This document shows, piece after piece, positions 1 to 6,153 of a stretch of 15,136 nt of DNA. A program made the position numbers and the translations under genes. Position 1 is the stretch's first letter. Every line of letters begins with the position of its first letter. This stretch comes from Phenylobacterium sp. (lineage in GTDB: Bacteria; Pseudomonadota; Alphaproteobacteria; Caulobacterales; Caulobacteraceae): positions 1 through 15,136 of the forward strand of contig JAHUZY010000314.1 in NCBI GenBank assembly GCA_019264505.1, read 5' to 3'. The notes beneath the pieces are model-generated. The model saw only the letters and a program-made list of their open reading frames with translations. It searched no databases and had not been told where the DNA came from.

Positions 1-51
1 GCTTTGGGGTGGGCGCCTCTTCGACGGTGAGTTTTGGGGTAGCGCCTCACC
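1..51. repeat. oriV iterons (left end of window)
   Basis: Two copies of the plasmid iteron. The first is cut by the window edge (GCTTTGGGGT at 1-10). The second, GTGAGTTTTGGGGT at 27-40, is complete and sits inside a dyad with GGTGAG at 26-31 and CTCACC at 46-51. The same 26-bp arrangement recurs at 14563-14588. Iterons of this kind beside a Rep_3 initiator gene are the binding sites of that initiator. Confidence 0.8.
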
Positions 52-73
52 GATCACCGGGGAGCTAGCGAAT

Positions 74-128
74 TTGCCCAACTCACAGTTCGTCGCTAAG
101 GTGAGCTACGAATCTGCTCTTGCTCACC
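74..128 (+). promoter_or_regulatory. repA promoter and putative RepA autoregulation operator
   Basis: A weak sigma70-like promoter can be placed at TTGCCC (74-79), a 17-bp spacer and TAAGGT (97-102). Overlapping it is an inverted repeat, GGTGAGC at 100-106 and GCTCACC at 122-128. Its arms match the first half of the iteron. Rep_3 initiators commonly bind inverted half-iterons at their own promoter as dimers to repress it, while monomers bind the direct iterons. The operator role is inferred; the repeats are directly visible. Confidence 0.45.
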
Positions 129-141
129 GTTGGACGTGTCG

Positions 142-1020
142 ATGTCGAAAGACGCTGTGGTCGATCTCGCTATTCGGACCCTGGATCAAAAGGGGCGCGG
201 CAACCCGTTTGATCCAGCCAACTATGGCGAGATCGTCAAGCCGGGCGAGCTGGTGGACATCGTCGAGCTGAGCCCCCTCACCCTGGCCGATCGCCGCATC
301 TATAACCTGCTGATCGCCAACGCCTGGGAGCGGATCGGCGAGCCGATCATCCATCGCATCTCGAAAACGGCCCTGAAGGGCACGCATCAGGGCAATGAGC
401 GGGTGGAAAGCTCGCTGCTGCGGCTGATGGGCACGATCGCGATCGTCACCATCCGCAAGGCGGGCAAGAGCTACAAGCGCCGCGTCCAGCTCCTCGGCCC
501 GAGCGACGAGAGCCTGGAGAAGGACGGCTTCCTTCACTACCGCATCCCCGAGGAGCTGATCGAGATCCTGCGGAACAGTGAGGTCTATGCCCGCCTCAAG
601 ACGCAGGTGATGTATTGCTTCGAGTCGAAATACGCCCTCTGCCTCTATGAGATGATCGAGCGCCGCATAGGCCTGGAATACAAGCAGACGGAAGAATTCA
701 CGGTCGATGAGCTTCGCGCCCTCCTGAACGTGCCGGAAGGGAAGCTGGAGCGGTTCGCGGATTTCAACAAATACTGCCTAAAAGCCGCCAAGGACGAAAT
801 CAACAAACTCTGCCCTTTCTTCGTGGACTTCACGCCCATCAAGAAGGGGCGCAAGGTCGAACGGGTGGCGCTGCATTGGTTCCCGAAAACCTCCACCGGT
901 AAACGTGATGCGCAAATCCTGATCGATCAGCACAGCGTGGTCCGGCGCGCCAAGCTGCGAGGCGAACCCCTCGAAATGCCGGTCTTGGTGGATTTCAGCC
1001 AACCGGCCGACGAACGGTGA
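142..1020 (+). CDS. repA: Plasmid replication initiator, Rep_3 family
   Basis: Initiator protein of about 292 residues that would bind the iterons at both window ends and open the origin with DnaA. The sequence fits the Rep_3 (RepB/RepE/pi-like) family with two winged-helix domains. The N-terminal part contains the typical stretch around LTLADRRIYNLL. The C-terminal half contains FADFNKYCLKAAKDEINKL, the characteristic phenylalanine/leucine-lysine recognition-helix region, followed by a basic segment around KKGRKVERVALHW. ATG at 142 is preferred because GGA precedes it by 7 nt; a TTG at 130 in the same frame lacks a ribosome site. The gene lies between iterons upstream (27-40), an operator-like inverted repeat (100-128) and an inverted iteron just after the stop (1027-1040). 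The family call is firm; the symbol is generic. Confidence 0.9.
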   Translation: MSKDAVVDLAIRTLDQKGRGNPFDPANYGEIVKPGELVDIVELSPLTLADRRIYNLLIANAWERIGEPIIHRISKTALKGTHQGNERVESSLLRLMGTIAIVTIRKAGKSYKRRVQLLGPSDESLEKDGFLHYRIPEELIEILRNSEVYARLKTQVMYCFESKYALCLYEMIERRIGLEYKQTEEFTVDELRALLNVPEGKLERFADFNKYCLKAAKDEINKLCPFFVDFTPIKKGRKVERVALHWFPKTSTGKRDAQILIDQHSVVRRAKLRGEPLEMPVLVDFSQPADER

Positions 1021-1026
1021 GCCCCT

Positions 1027-1040
1027 ACCCCAAAGCTCAC
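1027..1040 (-). repeat. Inverted iteron downstream of repA
   Basis: ACCCCAAAGCTCAC is the reverse complement of GTGAGCTTTGGGGT and identical to the iteron at 15114-15127. It starts 7 bp after the repA stop codon. A lone inverted copy on the far side of the initiator gene could act as an incompatibility or handcuffing site. Confidence 0.7.
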
Positions 1041-1064
1041 CTTTTGGCCGTCGATCACCGAACC

Positions 1065-1096
1065 GTATAGGCGTATATTTGTATACGCCTATACCA
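1065..1096. repeat. 8-bp GTATA repeat cluster A (putative centromere)
   Basis: Four contiguous 8-bp units in perfect phase: GTATAGGC, GTATATTT, GTATACGC and CTATACCA. The first 30 bp also form a perfect 13-4-13 inverted repeat (1065-1077 with 1082-1094). The cluster covers the gap between repA and the convergent ribbon-helix-helix gene and includes that gene's stop codon. The same 8-bp unit recurs in three other clusters. A bidirectional terminator is an alternative reading of the hairpin, but there is no T-run. Confidence 0.7.
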
Positions 1097-1373
1097 CTCC
1101 GCGACCGACGCGGTTGCGCCCTTTCTTGACGAATAGATCGTCCAGCGCCTCGGCCAACAGACGTTGAACCGTCGTCCCCTCCTCCGCCGCGAGGATGCGG
1201 AGTTGGGTGCTGATCTCGGGGGGGAAGTGGCCGCCGATCAGCTTGGTCCCCTGCCGGGCCCCCTGCGTCCCTCTGGCAGGTGGGGCCTCGGCCGGCGTCG
1301 CCGGCGCGGGTGCGGGCTCGCCGCCAACCTTGGCACGGTCGAGAACGGCCTGAAGCGCATTGCCCTTTGCCAT
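1089..1373 (-). CDS. Ribbon-helix-helix partition partner / repressor (ParG/omega-like)
   Basis: A 94-residue protein encoded directly after parA; its ATG shares one base with the parA stop (TGATG), so translation is coupled. Residues 1-42 are Ala/Pro/Gly-rich and probably flexible. Residues 44-85 (KLIGGHFPPEISTQLRIL and onward) have the strand-helix-helix pattern of ribbon-helix-helix DNA-binding proteins, and the tail is basic. In type Ib partition systems a small protein of this fold binds the centromere, stimulates the ParA ATPase through its flexible N-terminus and represses the par operon. The 8-bp repeat clusters around and within the operon are the obvious candidate targets. An in-frame upstream extension exists but runs through parA in another frame. 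Role inferred from fold and position. Confidence 0.8.
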   Translation of the reverse strand: MAKGNALQAVLDRAKVGGEPAPAPATPAEAPPARGTQGARQGTKLIGGHFPPEISTQLRILAAEEGTTVQRLLAEALDDLFVKKGRNRVGRGVV

Positions 1374-2008
1374 CACGCGACCTCCAGCTGATCGTATAGC
1401 CGTATAGCTGTATACTCGTATAGCTGCCTGATCTCGTCCGCCGCAGGGCCATGCGGTTCGAACTCCTGCACCGCCTGGCCTGCGGCCTGGGCTCGGAAAA
1501 AGGCTTTGCGGTTGCCGACTGTCACCGGACAGACGGCCCCGCCCAGCTCCTCCACCGCCTTCATCGCGTCGCCCGTCTCCTGGCCCTGGGGCGGCACGAA
1601 GGTGAGCACCACGGCAAAGGCGCGGTCGAGCTGCCGCACGACCTCCAGCGTGTGCGTCATACTCATGGTGTCGAACACGGCGGTCTTGGTCGGGATCAGG
1701 ATGAAGTCGGCGTGGCGCGCCGCCTCGAAGGTCACGTCGCGCGCCACGGCCGCGCCGTCGATCACCACCAGGTCGGTGCCGGCGTCCGCGCAGGCCTTCA
1801 GCATCGCCGGCAACCGCACGGGCTGGATCGAGGCGACCGCGGGCGTGTCGAGCTGGCGCACGTCCTTCCAGAAGGAAGCGGTCGCCTGCGGGTCGAGGTC
1901 GATGATCGCAACCTCTTTGCCGGCCTGCTCGGCCGCCACGGCCAGGCACGTCGCCAGTGTGGTCTTACCGACTCCGCCCTTCTGCGACAGGATGGCGAGA
2001 ACCTTCAT
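1373..2008 (-). CDS. parA: ParA-type partition ATPase (type Ib)
   Basis: A 211-residue Walker-type ATPase that segregates the plasmid using the nucleoid as a matrix. The deviant Walker A box KGGVGKTT is at residues 10-17, DLDPQ at 37-41 and the Walker B-like DLVVIDG at 79-85. There is no N-terminal helix-turn-helix domain, which places it with the small type Ib ParA proteins that rely on a separate small repressor. That repressor is the overlapping downstream ribbon-helix-helix gene. AGGAG precedes the ATG by 6 nt. Repeat cluster C lies 16-39 bp upstream of the ATG and probably covers the promoter, implying autoregulation. The last codons are built from repeat cluster B (1394-1425). Confidence 0.93.
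   Translation of the reverse strand: MKVLAILSQKGGVGKTTLATCLAVAAEQAGKEVAIIDLDPQATASFWKDVRQLDTPAVASIQPVRLPAMLKACADAGTDLVVIDGAAVARDVTFEAARHADFILIPTKTAVFDTMSMTHTLEVVRQLDRAFAVVLTFVPPQGQETGDAMKAVEELGGAVCPVTVGNRKAFFRAQAAGQAVQEFEPHGPAADEIRQLYEYTAIRLYDQLEVA
1394..1425. repeat. 8-bp GTATA repeat cluster B inside parA
   Basis: Four contiguous 8-bp direct repeats: GTATAGCC, GTATAGCT, GTATACTC and GTATAGCT. They lie within the final coding stretch of parA, about 20-50 bp before its stop. Because the unit is 8 bp, each copy is read in a different frame. The array is therefore conserved at DNA level, not as a peptide repeat. Confidence 0.75.
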
Positions 2009-2023
2009 GCTACACTCCTACGG

Positions 2024-2047
2024 GTATAGGACTATACTTGTATACAC
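2024..2047. promoter_or_regulatory. 8-bp GTATA repeat cluster C, par operator
   Basis: Three contiguous 8-bp units, GTATAGGA, CTATACTT (inverted) and GTATACAC, just upstream of the parA ribosome site. Position and similarity to clusters A, B and D suggest an operator for the ribbon-helix-helix protein that may also serve in partition. Confidence 0.65.
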
Positions 2048-2081
2048 AGATGATGCGGAAGGGAAGGAGCTTCGCACGCGC

Positions 2082-2708
2082 TCACCCCTCGGGCTCGTCC
2101 TCATCAAGGGGCTCGTGGCGCATCGCGCCATGACCCGGGATCGGGCAGAGCGGCGCCCCGGCCGTCTCCAGCCATTTGCGCGCGGTCCTGACGGTGTAGC
2201 CGCACGCCTGACACTCGCACTTGAGCATCCGGACCGCCTGCTTCCGGGGCGCGGTCGTCAGCCCGCCGGTGTCGAGGCGAGCGTGGGGGAGGGGACCCGC
2301 CGCCGAGAGGATGGGGGAGACCGCTGCAAGGAACGCTTCGCCCGGCGTGGTGGCGCGCATCGGCCCGACCAGCCCGAGCCCAAGCGCGATGCGTTTAAAC
2401 GGCTTCCCATGCCCCGCCTTGATGCCCACGGCGGCATGGACCAGCTCGTGCGCCAGGATCGCGGCGATCTGCGCCGGCATGGCGTCGGGCGCATGGGCTA
2501 GGTCCGGCCGGATGAAGATTTCAAAGTGTCCGTCCGCGCTGCGCCGGTTATCCCAGCACTCGCCGATCGCCCGGCTCCGCCGGCCAGCGCTGGTGAAGCC
2601 GATGGCCACCCGCACCCGGTCGGGCAGGGGAGCGCCCAGCGCCTCGAACAGCGGCGCCATGCCCGCCGCCACCCCATTTAGCCAGCTTTCCCGGTTATCA
2701 TGGATCAT
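2082..2708 (-). CDS. SprT-like zinc metalloprotease
   Basis: A 208-residue protein with the SprT-family active site: HELVH at residues 87-91, then a third zinc ligand in the pattern HGKPF (H100). A C-terminal zinc ribbon follows (C164, C166, C169 and C188 or H193). SprT/SPRTN-family proteases act on proteins bound or crosslinked to DNA; bacterial members are less well understood. The ATG at 2708 is preferred over an in-frame start 93 codons upstream because GGGAGA lies just ahead of it and the upstream part is low-complexity Arg/Pro-rich translation. The gene runs toward parA, ending 73 bp before it, so read-through is possible. There is no signal peptide, so it is probably cytoplasmic. A role in clearing protein-DNA adducts formed by the plasmid's relaxase or resolvase is speculation. 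Confidence 0.85.
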   Translation of the reverse strand: MIHDNRESWLNGVAAGMAPLFEALGAPLPDRVRVAIGFTSAGRRSRAIGECWDNRRSADGHFEIFIRPDLAHAPDAMPAQIAAILAHELVHAAVGIKAGHGKPFKRIALGLGLVGPMRATTPGEAFLAAVSPILSAAGPLPHARLDTGGLTTAPRKQAVRMLKCECQACGYTVRTARKWLETAGAPLCPIPGHGAMRHEPLDEDEPEG

Positions 2709-3061
2709 CTCACTGTCTCCCTTCACATCGCCGCAGGGCGATGGCCTCGGCCATCGGCCCTGCCGTCGTGGCGAGCAGCCGGGAGAGAGGGGGCAACGGG
2801 AATCGGTCGGGGTGGTGCGGGCGCAGGCGCAGCCGAGCCACGGCCCGGCCGATTGCCGTTGCGGGGAGAGGGGGCGGCGCGCCCCTTTCCCCTGCTGACG
2901 GAGATCTTCGCCGGCGACGCCGGCGGCCTCATGCGGGCCTTGCCCGCCCGCGCGAGCGATCGCCACCCGACAGGGACGAGACGCCAAAGGCGGCTCGGTC
3001 GGAGCGCAGCGGAGATAGAGCGCGGTCCTCTTGGGGACGCGCCCAAGGTCGGGCTCCGCCC
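2709..3061. other. GC-rich non-coding region with inverted repeats
   Basis: No convincing gene; the open frames here are low-complexity Arg/Gly/Pro translations. It contains a perfect 8-2-8 inverted repeat (CGATGGCC, TC, GGCCATCG; 2739-2756) 31 bp upstream of the SprT start, a possible operator or leader hairpin. A GGGGCG/CGCCCC hairpin is at 2871-2885. Two copies of the palindrome CGCCGGCG are one base apart (2909-2925). Confidence 0.4.
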
Positions 3062-3090
3062 TTGATGCCTGTCGGACCCAGTGCTACATG
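3062..3090 (+). promoter_or_regulatory. Candidate promoter of the toxin-antitoxin operon
   Basis: TTGATG (3062-3067), a 17-bp spacer and TACATG (3085-3090). The -10 element overlaps the palindrome TACATGTA (3085-3092), which could be an autoregulatory operator. Transcription from here would begin at or next to the ATG at 3097, suggesting a leaderless message. The match to consensus is modest. Confidence 0.35.
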
Positions 3091-3096
3091 TATGCC

Positions 3097-3477
3097 ATGA
3101 CCGATGCTGAGGAAACCGCGCGGGCCTTCAAAGCCGCCTGGTTCACCAAGGCGGCGCGCAAGGCACGCATCAAAGACGACGAACTTTGCGAAGCGATCGA
3201 GGAAGTCAGGAAGGGCCAGGCTGACGATCTTGGTGGCGGAGTATTCAAGAAGCGCCTGAACAAGAACATGCACCGAAGCATCATTCTCGCGAAGGGCGGT
3301 CGCTATTGGATTTACGAGTTCCTGTTCGCGAAAAAGGACCAGGCCAACATCGACGATGAGGACTTGGAAGACTTCAGAGCCCTCGCAAAGAAATATGCCG
3401 CGTTGAGCGAAAAGCAGGTCGCTCAACTCCTAGAGGACAAAGACCTGACGGAGATATGTAATGGCGACGAAACGTAA
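3097..3477 (+). CDS. RelE/HigB-type toxin of a type II toxin-antitoxin system
   Basis: A 126-residue protein resembling the RelE family whose partners are YiaG/HigA-like XRE proteins. Features include the basic stretch FKKRLNKNMHRSIILAKGGRYWIYEFLFAKKD, written here only to show the RelE core (two strands carrying basic residues). It continues into ALAKKYAALSEKQVAQLL, a typical helix of this family. Such toxins are ribosome-dependent mRNA interferases. The antitoxin gene follows and overlaps by 17 nt, the toxin-first order of higBA systems. The start is uncertain: ATGs at 3088 and 3097 are in frame and neither has a Shine-Dalgarno site. I chose 3097 because the likely promoter covers 3088. Its base composition is less GC-rich than the backbone. 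Confidence 0.8.
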   Translation: MTDAEETARAFKAAWFTKAARKARIKDDELCEAIEEVRKGQADDLGGGVFKKRLNKNMHRSIILAKGGRYWIYEFLFAKKDQANIDDEDLEDFRALAKKYAALSEKQVAQLLEDKDLTEICNGDET

Positions 3478-3781
3478 GTTTAAAAGTGACATGTCCGAGG
3501 CGATCCACTCGTCTGCGGCAGCGCTTTACAAGGTCGGGGCGATCGACAAAACGACCATGGCGGACTTCGACGCCCGCCATTTGGTCCCCAGCGAAATAGC
3601 GCCCGCCGAAATCAAGCAGCTCCGCGAAGCCAACAATGTCAGCCAGCGCGTGTTCGCCCGCTACCTCAACACGAGTGAAAGCACGGTCGAGAAGTGGGAA
3701 TCGGGCGCCAAGCGGCCCAGCCCCCCATTGCGAAAGCTCCTGTCAGTCGTGCAAAAACACGGCCTGCAAGTCCTCACCTAG
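3461..3781 (+). CDS. XRE-family antitoxin (HigA/YiaG-like)
   Basis: A 106-residue protein. Residues from about 45 onward (PAEIKQLREANNVSQRVFAR, then LNTSESTVEKWESGAKRP) form a canonical XRE helix-turn-helix, as in YiaG/HigA-type antitoxins. The first 45 residues are probably the toxin-neutralising segment. GGAG lies 7 nt before the ATG, inside the end of the toxin gene, so the two are translated as a unit. It would neutralise the RelE/HigB-like toxin and repress the operon, probably at the palindrome near 3085-3092. Its 3' end overlaps the convergent resolvase gene by 8 bp. Confidence 0.85.
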   Translation: MATKRKFKSDMSEAIHSSAAALYKVGAIDKTTMADFDARHLVPSEIAPAEIKQLREANNVSQRVFARYLNTSESTVEKWESGAKRPSPPLRKLLSVVQKHGLQVLT

Positions 3782-4328
3782 CGCCCCGCGCCAGCGTCGC
3801 CCTGAGCGTCTTGTCGCTAACCCCATAGGCCCGCGCGACCACACGCACCGGCTCGTCGCCGGCAAGCCGGGCGCGCGCCTCGGCGATCTGCTGGCCGTTC
3901 AGCTTTGGCGGCCGACCGAGATGGCGGCCCGCCGCCTTGGCTGCGACGATGCCCTGGCGCTGGCGCTCGCGGGTCCGCCGGCGCTCATGCGCGGCGAGGC
4001 TGGCCAGGATGTCGGCGATCAGCCGGCCGTCGTTGGTAGTGATGTCGAGGGAGGGGAGGGCGAGCACCCGCAACACCACCCCGCGCCGGATAAGGTCGTC
4101 CATCAACAAGACCGCCTCGCCGGTGCTGCGGCCGAGCCGGTCCAGCTCGGTCACCACCAGCTCGTCGCCGGCGTCGAGTCCCGCCAGGAGCCGATCGAGG
4201 CGAAGGCGCGCCTTCACCCCGCTTTGGATCTCCTCAACGAACTGATCGCAGCCGGCCGCGGAAAGCTGTGAGCGCTGGCGAGCGAGGCTCTGTTCTTCAC
4301 TGGAAACCCGAGCGTAGCCGTAGCGCAT
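3774..4328 (-). CDS. Serine recombinase, resolvase/invertase family
   Basis: A 184-residue small serine recombinase. The catalytic serine lies in GYARVSS near residue 9; the conserved ELDRLGRS arginine motif and the long helix AAHERRRTRERQRQGIVAAK are present. A Hin-like C-terminal helix-turn-helix (RPPKLNGQQIAEARARL and on) completes the protein. ATG at 4328 is chosen with GGAAG upstream; GTG codons at 4337 and 4340 are alternatives. It would resolve plasmid multimers or cointegrates, or be the surviving part of a Tn3-like element; no transposase or terminal inverted repeat is seen. It lies between the toxin-antitoxin pair and the cargo genes. A res site would be expected just upstream (4329-4540), but I could not delimit one. 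Confidence 0.9.
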   Translation of the reverse strand: MRYGYARVSSEEQSLARQRSQLSAAGCDQFVEEIQSGVKARLRLDRLLAGLDAGDELVVTELDRLGRSTGEAVLLMDDLIRRGVVLRVLALPSLDITTNDGRLIADILASLAAHERRRTRERQRQGIVAAKAAGRHLGRPPKLNGQQIAEARARLAGDEPVRVVARAYGVSDKTLRATLARGAR

Positions 4329-4540
4329 TTCTTCCACCACCTTTCAGCCCACTTAAGTAGCTGATTTGGTTGGGGCAGGGGAGGGTGGAAGAAAGGTAGA
4401 CCTTGTGTCTATCAGCGTCCTAAGATGGGCCTAATCGTCCGCGTACTGTGCGATGTAAACTTGGATGAGCTTGAGCGAGGGCGGTTTTTGGAGGCCAAAA
4501 CCACACCGAAAGTCAATTTCGCCTTGCGTCACTCAAATTG
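4329..4540. other. Intergenic region, possible res site
   Basis: No gene supported. It lies upstream of the resolvase and downstream of tolC. An imperfect inverted repeat (GGTTTTTGG and CCAAAACC) at about 4482-4502 has no T-run in the tolC direction. A resolution site may be here, but no clear set of subsites is visible. Confidence 0.25.
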
Positions 4541-6022
4541 CTATCGCTTGCGTTGGAGCGCGCCCGCCGGTGCTCCAACCCGATCCAAGGTTTGGGCTAC
4601 AGCATCGACAGGCGCCCACAAACCTTGTCGTCTTACGCCCTCGAAGGACCGCTCAGGACCATAGAGGGCAACTTCGGGCGCCAAGCGCCTTGCTTCTAGC
4701 CGCCCAATGGCGTTGAGCAACGCCACACCGGCCACATAGGCGTCCCGACGAGACGTGACCAGGGCCAGTTCGGCGTTCCGCAACTCCAGTTCGGCGTTCA
4801 AAATATCAAGCGTCGTCCGAAGTCCAACATCGAACTCCAAGCGGGTACCCTCAACTGCGATTTTGGCGGCCTGGACAACACCCTCGTTCGCGTCGGCGGC
4901 GACGTTGGCCGTCCTCAGTTGGCTCCACGCTTGCGCAATTACTTGGCGGACCTGGCGCTCCACGCCCTCCAACCGGATGCGATCGGTGTTGTTGCGCTCA
5001 ACAGCCTGGCGCACTTGCGAAGCGATTACTCCGCCCGAATAAATTGGCACTGTGGTCACAACCGACGCTGAGAGGTTTCGAGCAAAGCGGTCGGCGATGA
5101 AGGGATCGACCTGGCCGGAGTAGCCATAACCGCCCCGCAAAGAAATGCTCGGGTGCCTCTGCGCTCGCACCACCGCCACCCTAGCGCGGCTGGCCCGTTC
5201 AGCGAGCTCGGCGGCTTGGATTCTCGGACTTTCGGCACGAGCAACGTCCAGCGCTTCAAGCACGTCTTTTGGTAGGAGTTCGTCCAGCAGAGGCTGGGGC
5301 GCAAGATCGCCCGGTGGCCTTCCCACCACGGCTTCGTAATTGGCGCGGCTGATCTCCAGTTGACCTTCTGCGGCGGCGAGTTGGGCCCGCGAGGAGCCGA
5401 GGCGGGCCTTGGCTTGCGCAACGTCCGTACCCGTGAGCTCTCCGACGTCGAAACGTGCCTGCGTCTCCTCCAGTCGCTTATCCAGGGTATCCACATCTTG
5501 ACGCCGGATCGCCACGATCCGCTGATCACGTAGAACGTCAGAATATGCCTGGGTCACATTGAGAAGCACGCTTGCCTCGACATCGCGAAGGGTTGCGCGG
5601 CCTGCGAATATGTCGGCCTCCGCCGCCGACATCGCAGCGATGGTTCGGCCGCCAGTATAGAGCGGCTGATTGAGCGAAAGGGACGCATTGCCAAAATTGC
5701 GCTCAGTCACGCCGCCGGTCGTAATTGCCGTATCGGGTATGCCGTCGCCATTGGTGTCGACGAGCCCGCCACGCCCGGCGTTGACCGAAGTGTTGCTGTA
5801 GGATGCCGTCGATGAGATACTGAGCTGCGGGCGCAGACCCGCACGCGCCTGGACGTATCCCTCGTCCAGAACCCGGACCTGAGATCTTTGCGCTTCCAGC
5901 GTCGGATTGGACTCATAAGCGAGCGCGATCGCTTCGGCTAACGTCTCGGCATGGGCGGAGACCGCGACTGCGCTGAAAGACGCGGCCATCGCGGCGATAA
6001 CTCGCGACAACATGCGCTCCAT
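4541..6022 (-). CDS. tolC: TolC-family outer-membrane efflux/secretion channel
   Basis: A 493-residue outer-membrane factor of normal TolC length. It would form the trimeric outer-membrane duct of a tripartite RND/ABC efflux pump or type I secretion system. The signal peptide spans residues 1-25 (cleavage after AHA). Two outer-membrane-efflux repeats follow, with long heptad-rich helices and the typical TLAEAIALAYESNPTL start and QPLYTGGRT / VPIYSGG motifs at equivalent places in the two halves. An extracellular-loop insertion contains DTNGDGIPD (residues 89-97), a calcium-loop-like motif. The ATG at 6022 fits the signal peptide and lies downstream of a plausible promoter; a longer 29-residue extension is hydrophobic junk. 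No pump or membrane-fusion gene is nearby, so it must work with host partners or is an orphan. It is less GC-rich than the backbone. Confidence 0.93.
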   Translation of the reverse strand: MERMLSRVIAAMAASFSAVAVSAHAETLAEAIALAYESNPTLEAQRSQVRVLDEGYVQARAGLRPQLSISSTASYSNTSVNAGRGGLVDTNGDGIPDTAITTGGVTERNFGNASLSLNQPLYTGGRTIAAMSAAEADIFAGRATLRDVEASVLLNVTQAYSDVLRDQRIVAIRRQDVDTLDKRLEETQARFDVGELTGTDVAQAKARLGSSRAQLAAAEGQLEISRANYEAVVGRPPGDLAPQPLLDELLPKDVLEALDVARAESPRIQAAELAERASRARVAVVRAQRHPSISLRGGYGYSGQVDPFIADRFARNLSASVVTTVPIYSGGVIASQVRQAVERNNTDRIRLEGVERQVRQVIAQAWSQLRTANVAADANEGVVQAAKIAVEGTRLEFDVGLRTTLDILNAELELRNAELALVTSRRDAYVAGVALLNAIGRLEARRLAPEVALYGPERSFEGVRRQGLWAPVDAVAQTLDRVGAPAGALQRKR

Positions 6023-6081
6023 GAAGCACCCCCAAATTTGCGAGCAACCTAGAGGGCGCCGGCCTGAGAAGAAAAGGTGTA

Positions 6082-6109
6082 AATACATAGAGGATGGGCC
6101 ACATGGCAA
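6082..6109 (-). promoter_or_regulatory. Candidate tolC promoter
   Basis: On the minus strand, TTGCCA (6109-6104), a 16-bp spacer and TGTATT (6087-6082) give a plausible sigma70 promoter. The transcript would start near 6075, about 50 nt before the ATG at 6022. It excludes the longer tolC reading frame. Confidence 0.35.
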
Positions 6110-6153
6110 CGGAGGCGTCTAAGCTGCACCCAAGTCCTAGGAATACATCCGCC

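Noticed and set aside
1065..1096. Simple bidirectional terminator between repA and the par operon
   Set aside because: No T-run on either side, and the 8-bp phasing plus recurrence elsewhere fits protein binding better.
1089..1949. 286-residue minus-strand frame containing the ribbon-helix-helix protein
   Set aside because: Its first two thirds run through parA in another frame and are Arg/Gly-rich; only the part from 1373 downstream is a credible protein.
2700..3100. Overlapping frames on both strands between the SprT-like gene and the toxin
   Set aside because: Low-complexity Arg/Pro/Gly products, no ribosome sites, GC-driven open frames.
4481..4502. Imperfect hairpin as the tolC terminator
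   Set aside because: The stem is interrupted and no T-run follows in the direction of tolC transcription.
6023..6109. 29-residue N-terminal extension of TolC
   Set aside because: It would precede the predicted transcript start and destroy the signal peptide position.
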